Assembly (NCBI GenBank): GCA_034110565.1
Contig: JAWUYY010000050.1
Coordinates: forward strand, 1-9,044
DNA from: Bermanella sp034110565
GTDB taxonomy: Bacteria > Pseudomonadota > Gammaproteobacteria > Pseudomonadales > Oceanobacteraceae
Direction of reading: 5' to 3'
Length of the DNA stretch: 9,044 nucleotides
A program made the position numbers and the translations under genes. Positions 1 through 6,176 of this stretch are shown one piece after another (the first letter of the stretch is position 1; every line of letters begins with the position of its first letter). A model generated the notes under the pieces. The model saw only the letters and a list, made by a program, of their open reading frames with translations. It did no database searches and was not told the origin of the DNA.

Positions 1-1
1 A

Positions 2-64
2 TCTGCCCGCATCTACAATGTAAATAAGTACCGTGAATTTGCTCTTATTTACAATATTCAGTAA
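2..64 (+). CDS. 3' end of an upstream gene (partial, unidentified)
   Basis: Reading from base 2, one frame stays open for 20 codons (ending EFALIYNIQ) and stops at TAA 62-64. The other two plus frames stop earlier. The stop lies about 60 nt before the lipase-foldase start, the usual place for a lipase gene in lipase-foldase pairs. I do not recognise the visible residues as a lipase C-terminus, and 20 codons could be open by chance. Seen: the open frame. Inferred: that it is coding. Confidence 0.35.
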   Translation, partial: SARIYNVNKYREFALIYNIQ

Positions 65-124
65 ATTACTACCGATAATATTAGAAGAAATACCTTTAAT
101 AATAATAAAAAGTTGATACTCAAC

Positions 125-1072
125 ATGCTTAACAAAAAATCTTCAATGCTCCTCATAAGCTCTGTTTGCATCATTGTTGCTATATTTATTTATATTCTAG
201 GTAACGGTGATCAAAAAAAAGCCAAAATCATCTCGAACAACAGTCTTTCACAATCTGACGAGTCACAACGCAATAATTTCGGAGAACACACAACAACCAT
301 TGCAACAACATGGCAGTGGTCGCAAATAAAGCAAGATGCTACTACAAGCATGTCGGCTAAAAACAATAAAAAACCATTACCCTTTACTCCTAAATTTGTC
401 TATGAAGCACTAAAAGCCGTAAAACTTGATGAAGATGGTAATGTTATTCACGATCATGATGCACTGCTCTCTCTCGATGAAGCTCTACTAAGAATACAAA
501 GTAAGCTAGATACAGAATCGTTAAGTGTACTGCAAGCATTAATCAAAGATGGCTTACCTGGTAAGGCAGGTGAGCAAACTGCAAAAATTGTTGGTGATTA
601 TTATTTTTATTTAGAAGCCAAAGATGAGTTTAGTCGCACCAGTGACATTCTTACTGATGCAGATGACCATCAAACCGTAAGTGCCGTTGAAAATGATCAA
701 TTACTTTATGCCGAGTTGCAATCACTCAGAGGTGCACACCTTGGTGATGAAGTAAGCAACGGATTATTTCGAGTTACCGATGCCGACGCTCAATACATGT
801 TTGAGAGTATGAAACTTGACCTTAACCAAGATTTATCAGAAGAAGAAATAAATCAAAAGCGTCTTGAAATTAAAGAGCAGCATATTCAACGTTCTGTTAA
901 CATTTCAAATTGGCCTGAACGATACAGCGCATTTCAAAATGCCAAACAGAATATAGTGTCAGCCTCACTAAGCAACGAAGAGAAGCAAGAACAAGTGGCA
1001 CAGTTATTACGCAGCCATTTTAGTTCTGATGAATTAAAACGCATTACACACCTTGGTCTTGACCAACTATAA
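125..1072 (+). CDS. lifO: Divergent lipase chaperone (lipase-specific foldase, Lif family)
   Basis: Probable steric foldase, an inner-membrane-anchored periplasmic chaperone that folds a secreted lipase before type II export. From ATG 125 it has 315 residues; family members are typically about 300-350. Residues about 8-25 form one hydrophobic anchor, followed by a polar Ser/Thr/Asn/Gln-rich linker to about 85. Family-like blocks follow: LDEDGN (101-106), a helix at 112-124, LPGKAGEQ with GDYYFYL (144-163), then LRGAHLGDEVSNGLF (201-215) and LSEEE (237-241), resembling the Lif extended helical domain (LR..YFG.EVA..LF, LS.EEK). The Lif signature RxxFDYFLSxxGE is badly degraded; its place holds SLDEALLRI. 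A TTG at 113 in frame would add four residues, but neither start has a clear Shine-Dalgarno. I chose ATG. The next gene follows after 21 nt. Family call by pattern recognition; client lipase unknown. Confidence 0.72.
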   Translation: MLNKKSSMLLISSVCIIVAIFIYILGNGDQKKAKIISNNSLSQSDESQRNNFGEHTTTIATTWQWSQIKQDATTSMSAKNNKKPLPFTPKFVYEALKAVKLDEDGNVIHDHDALLSLDEALLRIQSKLDTESLSVLQALIKDGLPGKAGEQTAKIVGDYYFYLEAKDEFSRTSDILTDADDHQTVSAVENDQLLYAELQSLRGAHLGDEVSNGLFRVTDADAQYMFESMKLDLNQDLSEEEINQKRLEIKEQHIQRSVNISNWPERYSAFQNAKQNIVSASLSNEEKQEQVAQLLRSHFSSDELKRITHLGLDQL

Positions 1073-1093
1073 GTAATATACAGGCTAAATATC

Positions 1094-1807
1094 ATGCTAT
1101 ATAAATTTAGCCTAACAACAATACACAGTAAATTCTTAAGTATTGTATTTCTCATTTTAACGTTGATTTTTGTGGCACAAGCACACCTTGATTTACGTAA
1201 TATCCCACCTTCTAACAATGAAAAAGACAAGACTCACTGGCTTCAACCAGTCGAGCTAAACGCACAATATCCGCAATTAATCAGCAAAAATAATTGGAAA
1301 TTAGAATTCATTAAAATAGAAGAAATTATTAAAGATTTACAATTTAGTTCTAATAAAGAATTACTCATAAATTCTGACACGGCTGAAAAACTACAACTTA
1401 TAACTGCACAGTTTGATATCAACCTAGAAAATAAAGAATGGGGACGGCTTGAGTTTTTAATAACACAAAGCCTAGGCAATACTAATGGCAAGACCTTTTA
1501 TAAATTAGTGAATAGCTATTACCATTATCGAAAAGAAGAAGTTTCTTTTTTAGATAGAATTAAACAAGCAGACAACAATAGAAAATTAACCTTATTAAAA
1601 GAAAGTAAAGAAACATACCTTCAGCTCCAAACACACTATTTTGGTAGTAATATAGCAAGCACATTATTCAGCCGACAAAATAAAACCACTAACTACCTAA
1701 ACGCCAGAAATATTATTAGATTGGAACAGGGATTAAGTAACGAACAAAAAAAAGAACGATTATCACTATTGTCCAAGAATTACAAACAATCCCTCATGCA
1801 GCCGTAA
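1094..1807 (+). CDS. Short second lipase chaperone-like protein
   Basis: A 237-residue exported or membrane-anchored protein, very Asn/Lys/Ile-rich. Residues about 14-30 are a hydrophobic segment ending AQA, either a signal peptide or a single anchor. The C-terminal half can be laid beside the upstream foldase: GKTFYKLVNSYYHY (132-145) beside GEQTAKIVGDYYFY, and LQTHYFGSNIASTLF (178-192) with GLSNEQKKERL (213-223) beside LRGAHLGDEVSNGLF and DLSEEEINQKRL. The block HYFG..IA..LF is close to the Lif-family pattern. It is about 80 residues shorter than its neighbour, mainly in the linker and first mini-domain. An AGG lies 9 nt before the ATG. It sits 21 nt after the first foldase gene and 9 nt before lnt, so probably shares their mRNA. 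Read as a tandem, strongly diverged paralogue. It could have its own client, act as a partner subunit, or be decaying, although the frame is intact. Function not shown. Confidence 0.58.
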   Translation: MLYKFSLTTIHSKFLSIVFLILTLIFVAQAHLDLRNIPPSNNEKDKTHWLQPVELNAQYPQLISKNNWKLEFIKIEEIIKDLQFSSNKELLINSDTAEKLQLITAQFDINLENKEWGRLEFLITQSLGNTNGKTFYKLVNSYYHYRKEEVSFLDRIKQADNNRKLTLLKESKETYLQLQTHYFGSNIASTLFSRQNKTTNYLNARNIIRLEQGLSNEQKKERLSLLSKNYKQSLMQP

Positions 1808-1816
1808 TCTTATATT

Positions 1817-3478
1817 ATGTATAAAAACTTCAATTTCCTTCAAGCTATCATTTCAAATATAATGACCCATAATGTATTTCTCATTCTTCAAAAACTGCTA
1901 TTAGCGTTATTATCAGGATCAATACTATCTCTTGCTTTTTTAAATCATGATTATTTCTACTGCGTTTGGTTTGGCCTTATTCCACTATTACTTGCCATTG
2001 AAAAAACAACATTAATTCAAAGTTATTTAATAGGTTTAGTTACTGGACTCACTCTTTTCACCACAGCCGCCTATTGGATTGTTGATTTCATTACATTATC
2101 TAAAGATTACGGTATTCATTCTGGGTTCTTACTCGCAGGGCTATATTGGCTCTACAGTGCTCACTCCATCGCATTGGCGATATTACTGTTTAACTGGTTA
2201 CGCAAGCATTCTAAGGTGCATGATTTTGTATTATTTCCATTAATCTTTGTACTTTTTTCTTCCACGTTCCCCATGTTATTCCCCATGCGCTTAGGGGACA
2301 CTCAAGTTAATTTTCATATCGCATTACAAGCTATTGAATACGTCGGCGTGCATGGCTTAGATTTCATTATTATTTTATTTAATATCATTATTTACCGTGT
2401 TTTATTTGATGTTTTTTCTTTTCGCTCTACGCGAATTGTACGACCAAAATCACCCTTGATAATATCTACATCATTCATCGGGTTATGGTTTTTATACGGT
2501 ACGATCTCTTATTCATCTTGGCAAACACAGATCGCCACATGGGATACCTTGAAGGTGGGACTTATTCAAGTAAATGAAGAACCAAAACTGGGTGATAGAA
2601 TTCAATATTCTGGCTATAGCGAGGCTTACCCACCCGAAATGGAAATGACAGAACGCCTAAGCAGTGCAGGTGTTGACATCATAATTTGGCCAGAAGCTCA
2701 AAGTAAAAAATATTTAGATGACCTCACAATAAAGCGAGCGTATCAGCAGCGAATGAACGTGTTGAGCAATAACTTAATATTTCAGGATATGCAGCATATA
2801 CGCGACCCTATAAGTGGCGACATAATCAAACAATACAACACCGCTATTATGATCAATAACCATGGTCAGCAAGTCGATACCTATCAAAAAATGAAACGTA
2901 TACCATTTGGCGAGTACATTCCTATCTTAGAAAAAGATTCACAGGTATCAAGTTGGGTGGAGGGTTTTTTTGGTGATTTCACCAGTGGACTTTCAAAAGG
3001 AGATAAACATAAAGCATTCAAACATCAGAAAGTGAATGTTATTCCGCTTATTTGCTATGAAACAACGTTTCCTGAATTTGTTGGCGAAGCCGTACAGCAA
3101 ACCTTAACGCAAAGAAATCGCGCTGTTGGCACTTTATTAGTTGGACTATCGAATGATGGCTGGTTTGGCTCAACACACTTACCGTACCAACATATTATGC
3201 CGTCTGTATTGCGAGCCGTTGAGAATCGCTTACCGTTAGTGCATGTGGCCAATAACGGACCATCAATCGTTGCAACACCCGATGGCAACGTGATCTTTAC
3301 ATCTGACTTTCAACAATCAGCTGGGTATATTGTAAACGTGCCTCATTCGAACACCACGCAGGGGAGTTTTTATAGCAGGCATCCTTCTTTATTTATTAAC
3401 GCAGTGATATCTCTATTTTTATTTATTTTTGTTTACTCAATTGTGAATTTAACGTTTAAGCTCAGTAGAAAAACCTGA
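1817..3478 (+). CDS. lnt: Apolipoprotein N-acyltransferase (Lnt)
   Basis: Integral inner-membrane enzyme that transfers an acyl chain from phospholipid to the free N-terminal amine of diacylglyceryl-cysteine in lipoproteins, the last step of lipoprotein maturation. Of 553 residues, about 20-235 hold six or so hydrophobic segments. About 245-515 form the periplasmic nitrilase-like domain, and 524-545 a final membrane helix. The catalytic triad is visible: Glu293 (WPEAQ), Lys358 (YQKMKRIPFGEY) and Cys413 (LICYE), equivalent to E. coli E267, K335 and C387. Glu366 in FGEY and Glu415 in CYE match other conserved acidic positions. LSNDGWFG (444-451) and ANNGPS (478-483) are typical of the family. 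Neither ATG 1817 nor in-frame ATG 1862 has a good ribosome site; the later start gives 538 residues, nearer the usual ~510. It lies downstream of two Lif-like genes, not beside ybeX/ybeY/miaB as in many relatives. Whether it is the sole or an accessory copy cannot be seen. Confidence 0.9.
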   Translation: MYKNFNFLQAIISNIMTHNVFLILQKLLLALLSGSILSLAFLNHDYFYCVWFGLIPLLLAIEKTTLIQSYLIGLVTGLTLFTTAAYWIVDFITLSKDYGIHSGFLLAGLYWLYSAHSIALAILLFNWLRKHSKVHDFVLFPLIFVLFSSTFPMLFPMRLGDTQVNFHIALQAIEYVGVHGLDFIIILFNIIIYRVLFDVFSFRSTRIVRPKSPLIISTSFIGLWFLYGTISYSSWQTQIATWDTLKVGLIQVNEEPKLGDRIQYSGYSEAYPPEMEMTERLSSAGVDIIIWPEAQSKKYLDDLTIKRAYQQRMNVLSNNLIFQDMQHIRDPISGDIIKQYNTAIMINNHGQQVDTYQKMKRIPFGEYIPILEKDSQVSSWVEGFFGDFTSGLSKGDKHKAFKHQKVNVIPLICYETTFPEFVGEAVQQTLTQRNRAVGTLLVGLSNDGWFGSTHLPYQHIMPSVLRAVENRLPLVHVANNGPSIVATPDGNVIFTSDFQQSAGYIVNVPHSNTTQGSFYSRHPSLFINAVISLFLFIFVYSIVNLTFKLSRKT

Positions 3479-3543
3479 AGACTTGCAGAATTGGACTTTT
3501 CGCAATTAATGTCCGTTGATAACCACGAATATATCAAGTCTTC
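3477..3543 (+). terminator. Long inverted repeat at the end of lnt (weak terminator candidate)
   Basis: GAAGACTTG (3477-3485, overlapping the lnt stop) is perfectly complementary to CAAGTCTTC (3535-3543), with 49 nt between. The interior holds a smaller AATTG/CAATT pair (3489-3503). An AT-rich but not pure-T stretch follows. It could close a 3' end hairpin that stops or protects the operon mRNA. The long loop and lack of a clean T tract make intrinsic termination uncertain. The rest of the gap to 3704 holds only a short AT-rich repeat, AATAAG-GT-CTTATT (3672-3685). Confidence 0.3.
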
Positions 3544-3704
3544 TTATTTATATTAAATCTTCCTAATAACCGAAGTAATGCTGCCTCCTATTCAGGTAAG
3601 TCAGCCAAATTATTTTCCCACTAGCTCGATTTTATTATTTTAAATTCACCTGCGATCAAAGTTAGTTTAACAATAAGGTCTTATTATATTACTCAACTTT
3701 TTCG

Positions 3705-3980
3705 CTAAGCATAACGCTGAAACAAGAAAGCTGTTATTTCAATATGCTCAACCTCCTCAACCATCTCTTCATCTAAAATGGTCACCGCTAACGCCAGCAT
3801 ATCTTCTTCGGCATAGAAAAATTGGTCTAACGCACTGCCTTCTTTACGGGTTGATTTTTTATTGATTAAGCTGGCGCTTATCCAAAAAAAATATTGATCA
3901 CCGTCTTCATTAGCAACTTCATAATGAATTTCGGTTTCACCGTTTTCATACCATGCGCTTACGCAAAACCAATCACTCAT
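3705..3980 (-). CDS. Small acidic hypothetical protein
   Basis: A 91-residue protein that I do not recognise. By count it has 20 Asp/Glu and only 5 Lys/Arg, three Trp and many aromatic residues in the first half (DWFCVSAWYENGE, QYFFWISASL). The acidic C-terminal half (LDEEMVEEVEHIEI, 69-82) looks helical. There is no signal peptide or membrane segment, so it is probably a compact cytosolic protein. The ATG follows a weak AGG 9 nt upstream. It is a single-gene unit, convergent with lnt, separated from the dehydrogenase upstream by a strong terminator and two further inverted repeats. The amino-acid mix is protein-like and the opposite frames are not open over this span, which supports a real gene. 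No function is proposed. Confidence 0.7.
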   Translation of the reverse strand: MSDWFCVSAWYENGETEIHYEVANEDGDQYFFWISASLINKKSTRKEGSALDQFFYAEEDMLALAVTILDEEMVEEVEHIEITAFLFQRYA

Positions 3981-4016
3981 TGATACAACCTAATTCAATC
4001 AAAACATTTTCATACC

Positions 4017-4044
4017 CTAGAAATATGCATCTATGCATTTCTAG
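4017..4044. repeat. Inverted repeat upstream of the small acidic protein
   Basis: Left arm CTAGAAATATGCAT (4017-4030) and right arm ATGCATTTCTAG (4033-4044) are complementary except for an extra TA in the left arm, with CT between. It lies 37 nt upstream of the start codon of the minus-strand small protein gene. It could be an operator or a 5' leader hairpin of that gene; it has no T tract. Confidence 0.5.
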
Positions 4045-4050
4045 AGAACC

Positions 4051-4064
4051 GCCCATCCATGGGC
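4051..4064. repeat. Short inverted repeat GCCCAT-CC-ATGGGC
   Basis: A perfect 6-bp-arm palindrome with a 2-nt centre, between the larger inverted repeat at 4017-4044 and the terminator at 4068-4099. The loop is too short for a full hairpin, so four or five pairs would form in RNA. Role unknown. Confidence 0.35.
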
Positions 4065-4067
4065 ATA

Positions 4068-4099
4068 AAAAAGCCGAATCATTACTGATTCGGCTTTTT
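4068..4099 (-). terminator. Intrinsic terminator after the second acyl-CoA dehydrogenase
   Basis: A perfect 14-bp stem (AAAAAGCCGAATCA / TGATTCGGCTTTTT) with loop TTAC. It lies 25 nt past the TAA stop of the minus-strand dehydrogenase gene. A run of A on the plus strand at 4067-4072 gives a U tract in the minus transcript. The T run on the other side could make it work in both directions. It insulates the small acidic protein gene from dehydrogenase transcription. Confidence 0.88.
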
Positions 4100-4124
4100 G
4101 CTTTATCAAATTTTAATGGTTAAA

Positions 4125-5909
4125 TTAAAATTGATCCGCTGTCATTTCATACAAGCAATCAGCACCGCCTTTAACCGCTTCGCTTAGAGAGATGTATCTT
4201 GGTAACAAACGCTTAGTGAAGAAGCGCGCAGTGGCTAGCTTGTTCGCGTAGTAAGGCTCTGTACCTTCTTTCTCTAATGCTTTTTCAGCCATCATGGCAT
4301 ACATGTATGCAAAAGAGGTGTAACCAAATACTTGTAAGTATTCAACAGAAGATGCACCAATCTCGTTTGCATTTGATTGTGCTTTTTCCATTACCCAATC
4401 GGTTAGATCAGAAAGGTTAGCAAGGGCGGCTTTCAATGGGTTAATGAATTCGGCCATTTTGGCATTGCCTTCTTGAGTGGCAACGAAATCATTAATTTCT
4501 TGTGCGTACACTTTGAAGAATGCACCGCCATTTGCTGCGATCTTACGACCGATCAAATCTAAAGACTGGATACCGTTAGTACCTTCATAAATCTGGGTAA
4601 TACGGATATCACGTACGTGTTGCTCTTGACCCCACTCGCGGATGAAACCGTGTCCGCCAAATACTTGCTGGCCAGCCGTTGCTGATTCTAATGCAAGATC
4701 GGTTAGGAAAGATTTAACAACAGGCGTTAGTAAAGAAACCATGGCTTCTGCGTTTTTCTTGATTTCAGCATCGTCAGAAAACTTAGCAAGGTCTAACCAT
4801 TTTGATGCGTAAGTTGAGAACGCACGAGAACCTTCTGTGTTAGCACGCATGGTTAATAACATACGACGAACATCTGGGTGAACAATGATTGGGTCAGCGG
4901 CTTTGTCTGGAAATTGCTTGCCAGTCGGTGCACGAGACTGAAGGCGATCATTAGCGTAAGTCACTGCATTTTGGTAAGAGTTTTCGGCAACGCCTAAACC
5001 TTGAATACCAACCGCAACACGCTCGTAGTTCATCATGGTGAACATAGCCGCTAAGCCTTTGTTTTCTTCACCGATCAACCAACCTTTCGCGCCGTCAAAG
5101 TTCATAACGCAAGTGGCGGAAGCCTTGATACCCATTTTGTGTTCAATTGAACCACAGCTTAGTGGGTTACGCTCACCTAGAGAACCGTCGTCGTTTACTA
5201 AAAACTTAGGCACTAGGAATAAAGAGATACCTTTAGGACCAGCAGGCGCATCTGGTAGTTTAGCTAGTACAAGGTGGATGATGTTTTCCGCCATGTCATG
5301 CTCGCCCCAAGTGATAAAGATCTTGGTGCCAGATACGGCATAAGAACCGTCTGCTTGAGGTTCAGCTTTGGTACGAATAATACCCAAGTCAGTACCACAA
5401 TGAGGTTCCGTTAAATCCATCGCTCCGGCCCAAACACCTGAGTACATGTTTGGAAGGTATTTTTCTTTAAGCTCTTGGCTGCCGTGGGCGTTTAGAGACA
5501 AACACGCACCTGCGGTTAACATAGGCGCAAGACCAAAGGAGATGTTAGAGCCCTGAATCATTTCTTCAACTTGACCCACAAGCATCTTAGGCATGCCCAT
5601 GCCGTCAAATTCTGGATTACCACCCAAGCCACCCCAACCGCCTTCGCAGTAAGTGGCGTAAGCTTCTTTAAAGCCAGGAGGTGCGGTTACTTCACCGTCA
5701 TTCCATTTAGAACCGTGCTCATCACCTTCACGGTTTAACGGTGCAATCACTTGTGCTGCAATCTTACCGGCTTCTTCTAAGATAGCGTCCGCTGTATCTG
5801 GGTCCACTACTTCGGCTAAACGCGGGTTTTCTGCCCACATTTTAGGCGCATCGAATACTTCGTTAAGCAAGAAACGCATATCGCGCAATGGAGCATTATA
5901 TTCAGGCAT
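4125..5909 (-). CDS. Acyl-CoA dehydrogenase, ~600-residue FadE/DmdC-like (copy 2)
   Basis: FAD-dependent, cytosolic; oxidises acyl-CoA to trans-2-enoyl-CoA, the first beta-oxidation step, and passes electrons to ETF. Its 594 residues match the long class with extra N- and C-terminal domains (P. aeruginosa PA0506/PA0508, DmdC and mycobacterial FadE5 types). Order: MPEYNAPLRD cap (about 1-35), helical N-terminal ACAD domain (about 40-160), beta domain starting with flavin-contact motif LTEPHCGTDLG (166-176), C-terminal helical ACAD domain (about 285-455), extra C-terminal domain (about 470-590). Catalytic base is Glu442 in IYEGTNGIQ; FGGHGFIREWG (417-427) is also typical. GAGG lies 7 nt before the ATG. 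It is roughly half identical to the next gene upstream, also starting MPEY.APLRD, but is separated from it by a terminator, so probably has its own promoter. I saw no PsrA-type palindrome before it. Chain-length preference, or methylmercaptopropionyl-CoA as substrate, cannot be decided. Confidence 0.95.
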   Translation of the reverse strand: MPEYNAPLRDMRFLLNEVFDAPKMWAENPRLAEVVDPDTADAILEEAGKIAAQVIAPLNREGDEHGSKWNDGEVTAPPGFKEAYATYCEGGWGGLGGNPEFDGMGMPKMLVGQVEEMIQGSNISFGLAPMLTAGACLSLNAHGSQELKEKYLPNMYSGVWAGAMDLTEPHCGTDLGIIRTKAEPQADGSYAVSGTKIFITWGEHDMAENIIHLVLAKLPDAPAGPKGISLFLVPKFLVNDDGSLGERNPLSCGSIEHKMGIKASATCVMNFDGAKGWLIGEENKGLAAMFTMMNYERVAVGIQGLGVAENSYQNAVTYANDRLQSRAPTGKQFPDKAADPIIVHPDVRRMLLTMRANTEGSRAFSTYASKWLDLAKFSDDAEIKKNAEAMVSLLTPVVKSFLTDLALESATAGQQVFGGHGFIREWGQEQHVRDIRITQIYEGTNGIQSLDLIGRKIAANGGAFFKVYAQEINDFVATQEGNAKMAEFINPLKAALANLSDLTDWVMEKAQSNANEIGASSVEYLQVFGYTSFAYMYAMMAEKALEKEGTEPYYANKLATARFFTKRLLPRYISLSEAVKGGADCLYEMTADQF

Positions 5910-6010
5910 GTTAAATCCTCATTCCTAGCGGCAGCTCGTTAAATCGCCGCCTGACCTTATTTTCTCGGGGCGTATACTAATACAATCAGCGTACTTTTAC
6001 CCGTTTTTGA

Positions 6011-6055
6011 TGGCTGTTTTAGTGCTTTCATGGCTGCTTTGAACACAAAACAGCC
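6011..6055. repeat. Repeats upstream of acyl-CoA dehydrogenase copy 2
   Basis: TGGCTGYTTT occurs twice in direct orientation at 6011 and 6031, exactly 20 bp apart. GGCTGTTTT (6012-6020) is also perfectly complementary to AAAACAGCC (6047-6055). The set lies about 100-145 bp upstream of the start of the minus-strand dehydrogenase at 5909, where operators or activator sites would be expected. The nearer AT-rich segment (5970-5995) may hold the promoter, but I found no convincing -35/-10 pair. Confidence 0.35.
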
Positions 6056-6091
6056 TAAATTCTTGTGTAGTTACTCTTGAAATTACAAAGC

Positions 6092-6126
6092 AAAAAGCCG
6101 CAACCTAAACTAGGTTACGGCTTTTT
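6092..6126 (-). terminator. Intrinsic terminator after acyl-CoA dehydrogenase copy 1
   Basis: A 16-bp stem with one mismatch (AAAAAGCCGCAACCTA / TAGGTTACGGCTTTTT) and loop AAC. It lies about 50 nt past the stop of the minus-strand gene ending at 6177, with a U run on the exit side. The AAAAAGCCG foot matches that of the terminator at 4068-4099. It shows that the two dehydrogenase genes are mostly separate transcription units. Confidence 0.85.
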
Positions 6127-6134
6127 AAGATCTA

Positions 6135-6171
6135 TGGTCTCACTTCACGACACTGTCATTAAATGAGACCA
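6135..6171 (-). repeat. Inverted repeat between stop codon and terminator
   Basis: TGGTCTCA (6135-6142) and TGAGACCA (6164-6171) are perfectly complementary with 21 nt between. They fill the space between the TAA of the minus-strand dehydrogenase and its terminator. The transcript could form a second 3' hairpin, perhaps protecting the mRNA end. No other role is visible. Confidence 0.4.
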
Positions 6172-6176
6172 ATGGA

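Noticed and set aside
934..1491. Minus-strand open frames 934-1230 and 1243-1491
   Set aside because: They lie wholly opposite the Lif-like genes, overlap well-supported plus-strand coding sequence, and have Ser/Cys/Leu-rich shadow composition with no recognisable domain.
3055..3288. Minus-strand open frame inside lnt
   Set aside because: Antisense to the catalytic Cys region of Lnt, whose conservation explains the sequence.
3477..3543. Possible integron attC-like site
   Set aside because: There is a folded repeat after a gene, but no proper GTTRRRY and RYYYAAC core pair; treated as a weak 3' hairpin.
5035..5343. Plus-strand open frames 5035-5343 and 7096-7347 with similar products
   Set aside because: Both mirror the same conserved segment of the two dehydrogenases, so their similarity is inherited from the paralogous antisense genes.
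4068..6126. Matching terminator feet AAAAAGCCG at 4068 and 6092 as a mobile repeat
   Set aside because: Only the GC clamp and A/T tracts match; this is a common terminator form, and the rest of the stems differ.
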